The notes: generated by a model not told the origin, from the sequence alone. A stretch of 64,000 bases of DNA from Deltaproteobacteria bacterium (GCA_016875335.1 VGRO01000001.1:79955-143954); one strand, 5' to 3'. Counted from the first letter of the stretch, positions 17,776-26,012 are shown. Numbers and translations: made by a program.

Positions 17776-17849
17776 GGGACTGGGCACGAATCCGCGGCCG
17801 GTCTGCGCGTTGTGCCCGGCGTGCCACCATGGGCACCGAAGAGGCTGCG

Positions 17850-18470
17850 ATGTTCTCCACCCTGCGCACCTGGACCGCCGCGGCGGTTGTCCTGGCGCTG
17901 ACCCTGGCCGCGCCCGCCCAGGCCGTCGAGGTCTACCTGAACGGTGTGCGCATCAGTTCGCTCAAGAACGCGGAATTGCTGCACTGCTCGGTCAAGTTCG
18001 ACGTCAACGGCGACGTGCACATCCTGTCGCCCGGCTATCGCATCGAACAGGGACCGGACGGTGGCCAAAAGGTCGCCGGCCAGAGCGACTACGAGAAAGC
18101 CAGGACGCCTCAAGCCAAGACCAAGATGCGCTATGTGCTTGCGTACGAGCCCAACCCCAAGGTCAACTTCGCGTTCGAGGTGTGGGTCAACGGCAAGCTT
18201 TTCCAGAAGATTGGGCTGGAGTCCGCCAAGTTCACCATCGAACTGACCCAGGACCTCACCGTCGGCGGCAACGTGGTGCGCATCGTCGCCAAGCCCGGCG
18301 ATGCGCCTCCCGGCGGCAGCGAAGCCGACATCACGGCGTTGCGCATCTATCGTGGCGAGGCGACCGGTGACGGCACCTTCCGTGCCAAGGCGCCCGCTGT
18401 GTGGGAACTGGTGCGATCGGCCATCGACCGCAACCCGCTCGACCGCTCGTACACGGTCTACGCTGAGTAG
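17850..18470 (+). CDS. Exported protein of unknown function
   Basis: 206 residues from ATG 17850, preceded by GAAGAGG at good spacing, which favours this start over the ATG 21 nt upstream. A signal peptide (MFSTLRTWTAAAVVLALTLA) is cleaved after AQA. The mature part, beginning VEVYLNGVRISSLKNAEL, has alternating short strands, including FAFEVWVNGKLFQKIGLE and GGNVVRIVAKPG, and looks like a beta-sandwich. No catalytic motif is recognised. It ends 9 nt before the EpmA gene, so they may be cotranscribed. Confidence 0.7.
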   Translation: MFSTLRTWTAAAVVLALTLAAPAQAVEVYLNGVRISSLKNAELLHCSVKFDVNGDVHILSPGYRIEQGPDGGQKVAGQSDYEKARTPQAKTKMRYVLAYEPNPKVNFAFEVWVNGKLFQKIGLESAKFTIELTQDLTVGGNVVRIVAKPGDAPPGGSEADITALRIYRGEATGDGTFRAKAPAVWELVRSAIDRNPLDRSYTVYAE

Positions 18471-18479
18471 TCGGCCCGC

Positions 18480-19514
18480 GTGTCCACTGACCGCGGCCGT
18501 TTCGGAGCTGGCGACGGCCAGTTGCGCGATGCCGTGCGCGCCCGCGCAGTGGTCCTGCGCGCCATCCGTCAGTTCTTCGATCGCCGCGGGTTCCTGGAAG
18601 TCGATCCGCCCCAAGTCGCGACCAGCCCTGGCCTCGAGGTGCACCTCGACGCCATGCGGGTGGACCTGCGCGCCGGCATGGGCGGCCGGCCTGTGGTCCG
18701 GTACCTGACCACCAGCCCCGAATACTATTGCAAGCGCCTGCTTTCCGCGGGTTTCGAGCGCATCTATGCGTTGCAGCACGCCTTCCGCTCCGGCGAGTCG
18801 GGGGCGCACCACAACCCCGAGTTCATGATGCTGGAGTGGTACCGAGCGGGCGCGGGGTGGCGGCACATCGCGGCCGACGTGCGCGCTCTGCTCGGCCATT
18901 GCGCCAGCGCCCTGCGCGCGGCCGGGTTCGACGGCGCGTGCGGCGAGCGGTCGCGCTACGATCCGCAGCAGCCTTGGACGAGGCTCGGCGTCCGCGCGGC
19001 GCTGCGCCGTTGGGCCGGTTTCGACCCCATCGGCCCGCCAGACCGCGTCCTCGCGCGGGCGCGAAGGGCTGGCGTCGAGGTGCGCGCTGGCGACACGGTG
19101 GCCGATGTGCTGGTACAGGCGCTGGTAGAACGCGTCGAACCTCGCCTGCGCGACCTGCCGGTGGTCGTGTTGGCGCCTTGGCCCGCGGTGTTGGCCTCGC
19201 TGGCCCGCCCGGTGCCCGGGCGACCGGAGTTGGCCGAGCGATTCGAGGTCTATCTGCGCGGCGTGGAACTGGCGAACGGCTTTGGCGAACTTACCGATGC
19301 GGGCGAGCAGCGCCGGCGCTTCGAACAGGACCTCGCAGATCGGCAGCGCCTGGGCAAGCCCGCGTATCCCATGGACGAGCGCTTCCTTGCGGCGCTGGCC
19401 GACGGCATGCCGCCCGCCTCTGGGGTCGCCCTGGGCGTGGATCGGATGCTGATGGCGCTACTAGGCCTGGGGAACGTCCGCGGCGTCATGGCCTTTCCGT
19501 TCGACCAGGCTTGA
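18480..19514 (+). CDS. epmA: EF-P beta-lysyltransferase EpmA/GenX-like (class II LysRS paralogue)
   Basis: 344 residues from GTG 18480. It is a lysyl-tRNA synthetase catalytic domain without the N-terminal anticodon-binding domain, the hallmark of EpmA (PoxA/GenX). Class II motif 2 region: YLTTSPEYYCKRLLSAGF, then YALQHAFRSGESGAHHNPEF and MMLEWYRAG at about 100-125. ELANGFGELTDAGEQRRRFEQD at about 260 and motif 3 GVALGVDRMLMALLG at about 318 follow. The family adds beta-lysine to elongation factor P in the cytoplasm. Neither efp nor epmB (lysine 2,3-aminomutase) is in this window, so the modification partner is inferred. The next gene encodes ribosomal protein S20, also a translation gene. 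Confidence 0.87.
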   Translation: MSTDRGRFGAGDGQLRDAVRARAVVLRAIRQFFDRRGFLEVDPPQVATSPGLEVHLDAMRVDLRAGMGGRPVVRYLTTSPEYYCKRLLSAGFERIYALQHAFRSGESGAHHNPEFMMLEWYRAGAGWRHIAADVRALLGHCASALRAAGFDGACGERSRYDPQQPWTRLGVRAALRRWAGFDPIGPPDRVLARARRAGVEVRAGDTVADVLVQALVERVEPRLRDLPVVVLAPWPAVLASLARPVPGRPELAERFEVYLRGVELANGFGELTDAGEQRRRFEQDLADRQRLGKPAYPMDERFLAALADGMPPASGVALGVDRMLMALLGLGNVRGVMAFPFDQA

Positions 19515-19521
19515 CGTGGGG

Positions 19522-19550
19522 TTGACCGTGGCGGCGCGCGGGCCTACAAT
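19522..19550 (+). promoter_or_regulatory. Sigma70-type promoter of rpsT
   Basis: TTGACC (19522-19527) and TACAAT (19545-19550) with an exact 17-nt spacer. It lies just after the epmA stop and about 124 nt before the rpsT start. One of the clearest promoter matches in the window. Confidence 0.7.
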
Positions 19551-19673
19551 GCTCGGCCTTGCGCGGCGGCCCATGTGCAGTCGCCGCTGCCATTTTTGGC
19601 GAGATTTCAACGCAGTCCGAACTCCGCCGTGCGACCAAGCTGCCTTGCCGGCAGCCTGACCTCAGAGGATCCA

Positions 19674-19928
19674 GTGGCCAACCACACCAGCGCCCTCAAA
19701 CGGGCCAAGCAGAACGAGAAAACCCGCGAGCGCAACCGCGCTGGCCGCGCCGCCAACCGCACCGCCGTGCGCAAGTTCGAGGCTGCCGTCGACAACGGTC
19801 AGGGCGCCGCGCAGCTTCCGGTCTTGATGGCGCAGCTGGCCGGCAGCGCGGCAAAGGGCACCATCCCCAAGAAGCGGGCCTCGCGCAAGATCGCGCGCAT
19901 GGCCAAGCTGCTGTCGCACAACGCCTAG
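19674..19928 (+). CDS. rpsT: 30S ribosomal protein S20
   Basis: 84 residues from GTG 19674, preceded by AGAGGA at good spacing. The sequence is a typical S20: VANHTSALKRAKQNEKTRER, then NRTAVRKFEAAV, a helical middle, and GTIPKKRASRKIARMAKLL. S20 is a small, basic, all-helical protein that binds 16S rRNA in the body of the 30S subunit. It is transcribed alone from the promoter at 19522-19550 with a ~120-nt leader. S20 often autoregulates translation, and a weak GTG start fits that, though no operator was identified. Confidence 0.96.
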   Translation: MANHTSALKRAKQNEKTRERNRAGRAANRTAVRKFEAAVDNGQGAAQLPVLMAQLAGSAAKGTIPKKRASRKIARMAKLLSHNA

Positions 19929-20063
19929 CCGATCGCCGTTGCCCCGACCGCTCGCAGGGCGGAGCGCGGACCCACGATTGCCGCGGCTGCTGCGTCTCGA
20001 ACGGTTCGGCCCAATGGCGTGCGCGGCACCGCTTGCCGCGGTGGAAGCGCCAGCGAGGATGCC

Positions 20064-20819
20064 ATGGGTTTTCTCGACAGTGCGCCCCTCGGTGCCAACG
20101 CCGACGTGCTGCGGGCCAAGGTGCGCAAGGCGCCGGCCGGCTTGGAGATCGCCACCTATTGGCAGTCGGTCGCTCAGGCCACGACCGATCCGCAGCGGCG
20201 CTTGCTGAGCTACATGGTGGCGGCGCTGCTGGCCCGCGGCTGGATGCTGCCGGTCGACCGCGTCCTGGAGTCGGCGGCGGAGACGTTGGGCGAAGCGCCT
20301 GCGCAAGTCCAGGCCGAGTTTGACGCCCTGGTGGCGTTGGACCTCGTGACACTGGACGGCCCCAAGATCGCGACCTTGGCCGGGCTGCTGACGACACGCC
20401 CGGGTTCCCTGGTCTTCAAGTACGACTCCCAGCACGAAGTCGGGCTGGTGGGGCCGCTTGCGGCGCTGGCGGTGGGCCGGGCGCTGCAAAAGACCGGCGC
20501 AGTGCGCGCCAGTTGTGCCGAAGACAAGGCCATCAAGCTGACCTTGCAAGTGGACAAGGACGGCGTCGCCTCGCGCGATCCAGACGGCATCTGTGCGTTC
20601 CTGCCGGCCTGGAACGGCCAGCTTGTGCCTACGGAGGCGACGGCGGGCGGGGTGCTGTTGCGGGACGACGATGCGCTCGGCCGCTGGCAGGAATCGGCCG
20701 GCGAGCCAGATGGCATGCCGCTGACGTCGCTTTTCTTTCCCATGGCCGCTGCGGACCTCGCCGGCCAGGTGGGCGCAGCCTTGGAGTCGGTGCTCAACCA
20801 CCTGCCCGACTTCGACTGA
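20064..20819 (+). CDS. Winged-helix/MerB-fold-like protein of unknown function
   Basis: 251 residues from ATG 20064, with GAGG 5 nt before the start. The N-terminal ~90 residues resemble a winged helix (LLSYMVAALLARGWMLPVDR, DALVALDLVTLDGPKIATLA). The remainder, with HEVGLVGPLAALAVGRALQK, then ASCAEDKAIKLTLQVDKDG and a C-terminal FFPMAAADLAGQVGAALE, has the order of an alkylmercury-lyase (MerB) fold. The catalytic WCALD-type Cys/Asp pair of MerB is not present (VGPLAAL at that place), so organomercurial cleavage is not expected. The assignment is tentative and fold-level only. It may be monocistronic. Confidence 0.6.
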   Translation: MGFLDSAPLGANADVLRAKVRKAPAGLEIATYWQSVAQATTDPQRRLLSYMVAALLARGWMLPVDRVLESAAETLGEAPAQVQAEFDALVALDLVTLDGPKIATLAGLLTTRPGSLVFKYDSQHEVGLVGPLAALAVGRALQKTGAVRASCAEDKAIKLTLQVDKDGVASRDPDGICAFLPAWNGQLVPTEATAGGVLLRDDDALGRWQESAGEPDGMPLTSLFFPMAAADLAGQVGAALESVLNHLPDFD

Positions 20820-20846
20820 CCGCGGCCTGCGCGACTTGCGCCAAGG

Positions 20847-22166
20847 TCAAAAGGCCGTGTCGAGCGTGACCACGCACAGGTGCTCTGTGGTCAGGGTCGC
20901 GTCGGCCGCGATCTTCTTGACCGACCGCATGCCCTCGCCTGGCTGGAAAAGGCCGTAAAGGACGTGCAGCGATGCGCCCTTCTGGAATTTCCACAGCAGG
21001 CGCACGTCCACTTCTTTGCCCAGGTCGGTCTCGGGTTGCTTGTCGCCCGCCGCCTTGAGCGCGTCGCCGGCCAGGGCATGGGTGGCGAACAGGTGGACGT
21101 CGAGACCCACCGACAGGCCCGCGGCCGGGCTCGCCGACAAGGTGACGCCCATGTCGCGCAAGCCGCGTTGGAGCGTGTCCTTGCCGAAGGCCAGGAAGTA
21201 GTCCATCTCGCCGTACCAGCGGTGGTTGGTGCCGTAGTTCAGTTCGAAGGCATTTGGGGCGTTGCCGTCGCCCGAAAGGTCCTCGAAGAACAGGCCGACG
21301 GTCGGCGTGCCCGGCGCCGGCAAGCTGTACGCTGCACGCACGCCGAGCATGCTCGCCGAGATGTCTTTGTCGCCGAGATGGCCCAACTGCTGGTAGAACT
21401 CGGCCATGAACGACACATCGGCCACCTTGCCTTCGGCGAATAGCCCCTCGGTCAGCCGCAGTTCGTTGGCCGTCTTGACCGCCGTGTCGTTCTTGCGCGC
21501 CAACGACATCAGCGAGACCTTGGCGATCTTGCCCACCGCATACTTGCCGTGGACCCCGCCGAAGTACACGTCGCCGGCCCCGCCCGCAGGCACGTGGCCA
21601 TCGCCGTCCACCGCGTCGCGTTCGGTGATGAGCGCCGCAAAGCCGCTGACGTCCCAGGCATCTTGGGCGTAGCGCAGGCGGGCCGCGTCGAAACGGCGGG
21701 CTCGCATGGTCCAGTCCAGGTTGCCGACGATGCGGTGCTGATCCAGGATGATCTCCTGCTTGCCCAGCTGCAGCGACAAGCCCTGCACGCCGAGCGGCAC
21801 GAGCGCGTACGCTTCGTGGATGTCCATGCCGAGCGCGCCGTTGCTGAGGACCGGCTGGCCTGAGGCGTGGGTTTCTTCGCCCCAGACGCGCACGTCCTGG
21901 AAGCGCACGACGACCTTGGTGCCGCTGGTGTGCGCGGCGGCCATACCGATGCGGGCGCGGTGCGAGAGCCACTCGCGGTCCGCGATGTCGTCGCCCACAA
22001 AGTTCTTGCCGCTGTCGAATTGTCCGCGCAGCTTGTATTGGCCGTCGAACGACAGCTTCCAGTCAGCGGACTCCAGGGTCGGGTGATCCTGCGAAAAGCC
22101 GGGCGTCGCCAGCGCGAGCAGGGTCAGTGCGCAGAAAAGGGGCAGGGAGCGTTTCGAGCGATTCAT
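20847..22166 (-). CDS. Alginate-export-type outer membrane beta-barrel protein
   Basis: 439 residues from ATG 22166, with AGGA upstream. A signal peptide (MNRSKRSLPLFCALTLLALA, cut near FSQD) is followed by LSFDGQYKLRGQFDSGKNF and WLSHRARIGM. Alternating amphipathic strands with VVRFQDVRVWGEE, LSLQLGKQEIILDQHRIVGN and MRARRFDAARLRY match the alginate_exp (AlgE/DUF1302-like) barrel family. The last residues LCVVTLDTAF end in Phe, as expected for BAM-dependent insertion. It probably forms an outer-membrane channel for an anionic or carbohydrate substrate; alginate biosynthesis genes are absent here, so the substrate is open. Confidence 0.8.
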   Translation of the reverse strand: MNRSKRSLPLFCALTLLALATPGFSQDHPTLESADWKLSFDGQYKLRGQFDSGKNFVGDDIADREWLSHRARIGMAAAHTSGTKVVVRFQDVRVWGEETHASGQPVLSNGALGMDIHEAYALVPLGVQGLSLQLGKQEIILDQHRIVGNLDWTMRARRFDAARLRYAQDAWDVSGFAALITERDAVDGDGHVPAGGAGDVYFGGVHGKYAVGKIAKVSLMSLARKNDTAVKTANELRLTEGLFAEGKVADVSFMAEFYQQLGHLGDKDISASMLGVRAAYSLPAPGTPTVGLFFEDLSGDGNAPNAFELNYGTNHRWYGEMDYFLAFGKDTLQRGLRDMGVTLSASPAAGLSVGLDVHLFATHALAGDALKAAGDKQPETDLGKEVDVRLLWKFQKGASLHVLYGLFQPGEGMRSVKKIAADATLTTEHLCVVTLDTAF

Positions 22167-22447
22167 GGCATTGTCCTGAAAACCTGGCGGTTTCGAAGCA
22201 ACCCGGTTCGCTCCAGGTGCAGCCACAGCATGCGCCCTTCGCGCCCAAACCGGCATGGCTCAATCGACAAAAACGTCGGTTGTGCGTCATGCTACGGTCA
22301 CGACGGGCACATGTGTCGCGCCGCGCCGTGAATGTGCCGACTTGCAAAGGTGGCCGGCAAGCGCTGGCTGCGGCGTCAGTGATTGTCGGCGTGCGCGGGT
22401 GGCAATCGAACGCCCAATCCGCGGCGTCGCCCTGGTTTCGGCTCGGC

Positions 22448-23119
22448 TCAGCGATCCAGTGGCCGCGGTGGCGCGCCCATTTCGAGAACCGCCTGGGTGT
22501 CGCGGAACAGCACCATGGCGGCGTTGTCGTGCACGATCGATTCGACGATCCCCAGCCCGTGGCTCTTGTGCAGCAGCACGTCGCCAGGTTTGTATTTGCG
22601 TGTGGCGTTGTAGGGCCGGCCGTCGCGCGCGCTCAACGTGGCCGTCAGGCGCTGCCAGCGCGCCCCAGGCGCGTCGCCTTGCGAGGCTGGGATGAGTCCG
22701 ACGGCAGCGGCTTCGGCGGCTGCTCTTTCCTGTTCCGCGCGCGCGGCCTGCATCAGAGCTTGCGGGCCGACGATCGGCGGAACGAGGTCGGGATCGCGGC
22801 CCATCATCTCGCGAAACGCCCTGAGCGGCATGGCCAGGTCGCCACCCTCGCCTGCGCCCTTGGCCTTGCGCGACGCAAACGTGATGATCGAAGGCGCCGA
22901 CTGGTCCTTGAGGCGCTTGCGCACCATGGTCTTGAGCTTCTTGACCTGGTTCTCGCGCAACTCGTCCATGCTCAGTTCCGGCCGCCATTGGAAGGTGTTG
23001 CGGCAGGTCCGGCAGGTGGCCGAGAACACCTCGCGGCCATCGGTGGCCGAGACGATCTGGTAGGTGTTCAGGCGGCAGCGCGGGCAGTATCCGTCCACAA
23101 TGTCACCGATCTGGTGCAT
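22448..23119 (-). CDS. Zinc-ribbon protein with C-terminal CarD-like domain
   Basis: 223 residues from ATG 23119, with a GAGG site upstream. The N-terminus holds a four-Cys zinc ribbon: DGYCPRCRLNTYQ at about 12 and FSATCRTCRNTFQW at about 36. A basic helix (KKLKTMVRKRLKDQ) and Ala/Glu-rich linker follow. The C-terminal ~55 residues (KYKPGDVLLHKSHGLGIVES, then AAMVLFRDTQAV) resemble the Tudor-like start of CarD/CdnL or TRCF RNA-polymerase-interacting domains. The combination suggests a nucleic-acid or RNA-polymerase-associated factor, but this is inference. It is divergent from dnaB across ~266 nt. Confidence 0.72.
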   Translation of the reverse strand: MHQIGDIVDGYCPRCRLNTYQIVSATDGREVFSATCRTCRNTFQWRPELSMDELRENQVKKLKTMVRKRLKDQSAPSIITFASRKAKGAGEGGDLAMPLRAFREMMGRDPDLVPPIVGPQALMQAARAEQERAAAEAAAVGLIPASQGDAPGARWQRLTATLSARDGRPYNATRKYKPGDVLLHKSHGLGIVESIVHDNAAMVLFRDTQAVLEMGAPPRPLDR

Positions 23120-23293
23120 GGCATTCCTCGCCGCAGAGCGGGTGCGAGGCAACGCGCTCCTGGGTCGGGGCGCGCGCGAGTCGGGCTGTCGAGATCCGGC
23201 GGCGCGCGTCCGATGGGAGGTCGGAGCGACCGGCCAGTTGGGTGGCATCTCGCCAACCCATTGTAATCCAAGGGGCATGCGGCGGGCGCGGGC

Positions 23294-23322
23294 TTTCGCC
23301 GCCCATCCACGCGTGCTAGACT
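23294..23322 (+). promoter_or_regulatory. Possible sigma70-type promoter of dnaB
   Basis: TTTCGC (23294-23299) and TAGACT (23317-23322) with a 17-nt spacer, 63 nt upstream of the dnaB ATG. The -10 is reasonable and the -35 weak. Confidence 0.4.
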
Positions 23323-23385
23323 GACAACATGCCCGCCGCTTTGCAAGGCCGACCGGCGCCGCCGCCCTGAACCACCGGAGTTTTC

Positions 23386-25077
23386 ATGGACAATCGCGAC
23401 CAGGAGGCTCCCGCCGACGGCGCCGCAGACGATCCCGGCCCGGACGACCCTGCGGCCATGTTCGAGATACCGCCGCCCGGGGACCCAGAAGACCGCAGTT
23501 TTTTCGATGACGACGGACCGCCCGAGCCGGCGCCGCCCGAGGCGGAAGACGTGCCGGCCCACATGGATTTTCATGATTTCGTGGGCCCTGGCGCGGCCGA
23601 CGCACCCGCGCATCCGCCCGATCCGCACGCGGTCCCCACCCGCCTCGGCCCCGTGGTCGCGCATGTGGTGCAGTCGGCGCCCCCCCGCCACCGCCACGGC
23701 CATCCTGCCGCCGCCGGTCCCATCGACGTGGTGCCGCCGGCCGACCTCTCGGCGGAGCGCGCCATTCTGGCTGCGGCGTTGAGCGACCCGGCGGCCCTGG
23801 CCTTGGCCCAAAGTGCCATGCGCGCGAACGACCTGTATGACCACCGACACCGCGTCTTGTTCGAGGCGATGCGCAACCTCGCGACCCGCAGCGAAATCAT
23901 CGACCCCCTCAACGTCGAGGCCGAGGCGCGGCGCCTGGGCCACGGCGACATCGTGACGCTGCAGTACCTGCTCGACCTGGCGTTCGTGCCCGGCAGCACC
24001 CTTGCCGTCGAGGGCTACGCGCGCCGCGTCGCCAAACTGTCAGTCATCCGCAAACTGCTCGACGTCACCCACAAGCTGCAAGTGGAGGGCTATGGCAAGA
24101 GCCTCGACCCCGACGCATTCCTCGATGCCGCCGACCGGCACTTTCGCGACGCCATGGATGCTGCGGTGCGCGGCGGCCCTGAGCGTGTGATGGGCATCGT
24201 CACCGAGGTCTTCAACGCCATCGTCGAGGCGGCGCAAGCCGGCGGCGCCATCCTGGGTACCTGCTCGGGATTCCGCGACATCGACCGCATGCACCTGGGT
24301 CTGCACGCGACCGACCTCATCGTGCTCGCGGCGCGGCCCGCCATGGGCAAGAGCGCATTCGCGCTCAACCTCGCCTACAACGTGGCGCGCCAACAACGGC
24401 GCAAAGCCCTCGACCAGCGGTGCCGGGTGGTGGTGTTCTCCCTCGAGATGGGCAAGCAACAGCTGGTCCAGCGCATGCTGAGCGCGCGGTCCGGCGTCGA
24501 ACTGACCAGCCTGCGCAAGGGCGAACTCAGCCCGCAGGACGAAAGCAGCCTGCGCGAAGCCGCCGCTGAACTTGGCGAACTCGAACTGTACATCGACGAC
24601 ACCGCGGGCCTGACGCCGCACGACATCCGCGCCCGCTGCAAACTCGTCGCCATGAACGGACCCATGGACCTGGTTGTCGTCGACTACCTGCAACTGATGC
24701 GCGGCACCGGCGGCGACCGTCAGAGCACCGAGAACGCCATCGCCGAGTGCTCGCAATCGCTCAAGGGCCTGGCCAAGGAACTGCGCTGCACAGTGCTCGC
24801 TCTGTCGCAGCTGAACCGCGAGGTCGAAAACCGGTCGGGCCGCAAGCCGCAGATGAGCGACCTGCGCGGTTCCGGGTCCATCGAACAGGACGCCGACATC
24901 ATCTGGTTCATCCATCGCGAGCACTACTACGACCCGACCAAGGACGAGCACCTCGCCGAGCTCATCGTGGCAAAGCACCGCGCTGGCGCCGTCGGCTCGG
25001 TGAGCCTGTACTTTGACGGGCGGCTGACCAAGTTCGGCACCTACGATGATCGCGTCAACGACAGCTACGTGGGTTGA
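23386..25077 (+). CDS. dnaB: Replicative DNA helicase DnaB
   Basis: 563 residues from ATG 23386, with GGAG upstream. Residues 1-~115 are an acidic, Pro/Asp/Glu-rich disordered extension absent from typical DnaB (~450-470 residues). The N-terminal helical domain starts at VVPPADLSAERAILAAAL. The RecA-like motor has Walker A LAARPAMGKSAFALNLAYN at about 318, FSLEMGKQQLVQRML, Walker B DLVVVDYLQLMRG at about 427, LSQLNREVENRSGRKPQMSD and SGSIEQDADIIWFIHR (arginine-finger region). No intein is seen in the usual insertion sites. It unwinds DNA 5'-3' at the fork as a hexamer. Two copies of the dispersed repeat begin 6 nt after its TGA. Confidence 0.95.
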   Translation: MDNRDQEAPADGAADDPGPDDPAAMFEIPPPGDPEDRSFFDDDGPPEPAPPEAEDVPAHMDFHDFVGPGAADAPAHPPDPHAVPTRLGPVVAHVVQSAPPRHRHGHPAAAGPIDVVPPADLSAERAILAAALSDPAALALAQSAMRANDLYDHRHRVLFEAMRNLATRSEIIDPLNVEAEARRLGHGDIVTLQYLLDLAFVPGSTLAVEGYARRVAKLSVIRKLLDVTHKLQVEGYGKSLDPDAFLDAADRHFRDAMDAAVRGGPERVMGIVTEVFNAIVEAAQAGGAILGTCSGFRDIDRMHLGLHATDLIVLAARPAMGKSAFALNLAYNVARQQRRKALDQRCRVVVFSLEMGKQQLVQRMLSARSGVELTSLRKGELSPQDESSLREAAAELGELELYIDDTAGLTPHDIRARCKLVAMNGPMDLVVVDYLQLMRGTGGDRQSTENAIAECSQSLKGLAKELRCTVLALSQLNREVENRSGRKPQMSDLRGSGSIEQDADIIWFIHREHYYDPTKDEHLAELIVAKHRAGAVGSVSLYFDGRLTKFGTYDDRVNDSYVG

Positions 25078-25082
25078 ACGGA

Positions 25083-25106
25083 CCCCATTGTTCAGGCCCG
25101 TGAATT
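25083..25106 (-). repeat. Dispersed TGAACAATGGGG repeat, copy 3
   Basis: Minus-strand copy with only four G, left flank GAATTCACGGGCC. It starts 6 nt after the dnaB stop. With copy 4 it forms a 39-nt tandem duplication sharing GGTTGAAC and GAATTCGCAGG flanks. Confidence 0.85.
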
Positions 25107-25121
25107 CGCAGGGGTTGAACG

Positions 25122-25150
25122 CCCCCCCCATTGTTCAGGTCCATGAATTC
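25122..25150 (-). repeat. Dispersed TGAACAATGGGG repeat, copy 4
   Basis: Minus-strand copy with eight G, left flank GAATTCATGGACC, right flank CGTTCAACC. Tandem partner of copy 3. Confidence 0.88.
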
Positions 25151-25257
25151 GCAGGAACTGTGAGGCCAGCGAGTCCGCATCTTGATCGGACAGCGGCCGG
25201 CTGATCGGTGGCGCCAATGCTCCCGCCGTACGCAGATTTAGAAAGCGTAGTAATTAC

Positions 25258-25279
25258 AATGATCTGAACAGAGGGGGGG
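25258..25279 (+). repeat. Dispersed repeat, copy 5 (variant core)
   Basis: Plus-strand variant ATCTGAACAGAG followed by a G-run (AT of the core is GA), left flank AATTACAATG. It faces copy 6, 18 nt away. Confidence 0.75.
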
Positions 25280-25312
25280 CATGCTGCACGCATGATACCC
25301 CCCATTGTTCAG
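25264..25312. terminator. Long hairpin formed by facing repeat copies 5 and 6
   Basis: Arms CTGAACA (25264-25270), G-run (25273-25279) and CATGC (25280-25284) pair with GCATG (25290-25294), C-run (25298-25303) and TGTTCAG (25306-25312) around the loop TGCAC; ATA 25295-25297 bulges. It lies between two convergent genes and could stop transcription from both, but no U-tract follows, so terminator function is a guess. Confidence 0.45.
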
Positions 25313-25320
25313 GTCCCTGA
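25298..25320 (-). repeat. Dispersed TGAACAATGGGG repeat, copy 6
   Basis: Minus-strand copy with six G, left flank TTTTCAGGGACC. Faces copy 5. Confidence 0.85.
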
Positions 25321-25418
25321 AAACACGAAGGTATCCTCGACGGCCGCGAGCGCCGCCTCGTGGCGACCTGTGCCGCTGTCCCGGCAACGAGCGCGAGCGG
25401 CACAAAACCGGCGCGAAA

Positions 25419-25443
25419 TCATGGATCTGAACAATGGGGGGGG
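25419..25443 (+). repeat. Dispersed TGAACAATGGGG repeat, copy 7 (overlaps a gene end)
   Basis: Plus-strand consensus copy TCATGGATCTGAACAATG with eight G. Read on the minus strand it encodes the last residues PPHCSDP and the TGA stop of the 25419-25991 gene. Confidence 0.88.
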
Positions 25444-25991
25444 AGTGGCCGCCAGCGCTGCAGTACGAACCACGACCCCGTGGGCCAGTGGCGCCCAGCT
25501 ACCTCGACCAGGGAGACTCCGAGCAGTAGCGTCGGATCGTTCGGCCGCAAAGCTACCAGTGGGTCGCGCACCAGGCGGGTCGGGTCGACCGCGGCGTTGC
25601 GCGGGTGGACGTAGTCGAGCATCACGCCAGGACCGCAGGGTCGGCGCAGGCGCGCGCGGGTGCGCTGCCATTCGTCGAGCTGCGTGACGTGGAAGTGGCC
25701 AAACTCCCATGGCTTGCCAGCCCGGCTGCGTAGCACGAGTTGGGCGTCGGCTTCTAGCAAGCGATCGTCGCCTTGCACGATGCGCACGTTCCAGCCGACC
25801 ACGCGGTCGCCATCGGCTGCAAATGCCTTGACAAATACCGACCACGTCAACCGTTCGACCCAGCGCGGCAGGCCGAGCGAAATGCCCTGGTACTGCCATC
25901 CTGCGAGATCGCCCGGCGCCAGCGCATGACCGGCGGCCAGTGCATCCGCCAGTTGCGGTTTGGACCAACTGCGAAACTCGGCCAGATTCAT
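25419..25991 (-). CDS. Unknown protein, last gene of the DUF1998/pseudokinase operon
   Basis: 190 residues from ATG 25991, with GGAG upstream and 21 nt after the VKOR-fusion stop. I do not recognise the family. The N-terminus MNLAEFRSWSKPQLADALAA is followed by a compact alpha/beta sequence with WQYQGISLGLPRWVERLTWS, FVKAFAADGDRVVGWNVRIV, WEFGHFHVTQLDEW and MLDYVHPRN; no signal peptide or membrane span. The final seven residues PPHCSDP and the stop come from repeat copy 7, so the native C-terminus may have been replaced. Expected to be cytoplasmic. Confidence 0.7.
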   Translation of the reverse strand: MNLAEFRSWSKPQLADALAAGHALAPGDLAGWQYQGISLGLPRWVERLTWSVFVKAFAADGDRVVGWNVRIVQGDDRLLEADAQLVLRSRAGKPWEFGHFHVTQLDEWQRTRARLRRPCGPGVMLDYVHPRNAAVDPTRLVRDPLVALRPNDPTLLLGVSLVEVAGRHWPTGSWFVLQRWRPLPPHCSDP

Positions 25992-26012
25992 GGTTCTCCG
26001 CGCGCTCGTTCG

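Larger units (their letters stand above)
25078..25418. other. Repeat-filled region downstream of dnaB
   Basis: No gene is supported. This 341-nt stretch between the convergent ends of dnaB and the 25419 gene holds four complete repeat copies in mixed orientation, and a fifth begins at its right edge. One facing pair can form a long hairpin. It is more AT-rich than its surroundings around 25240-25260. Confidence 0.7.

Noticed and set aside
25083-25443. CRISPR array at the repeat clusters
   Set aside because: Copies differ in length and sequence, face both ways, spacers vary from 15 to 145 nt, and no cas gene is present.
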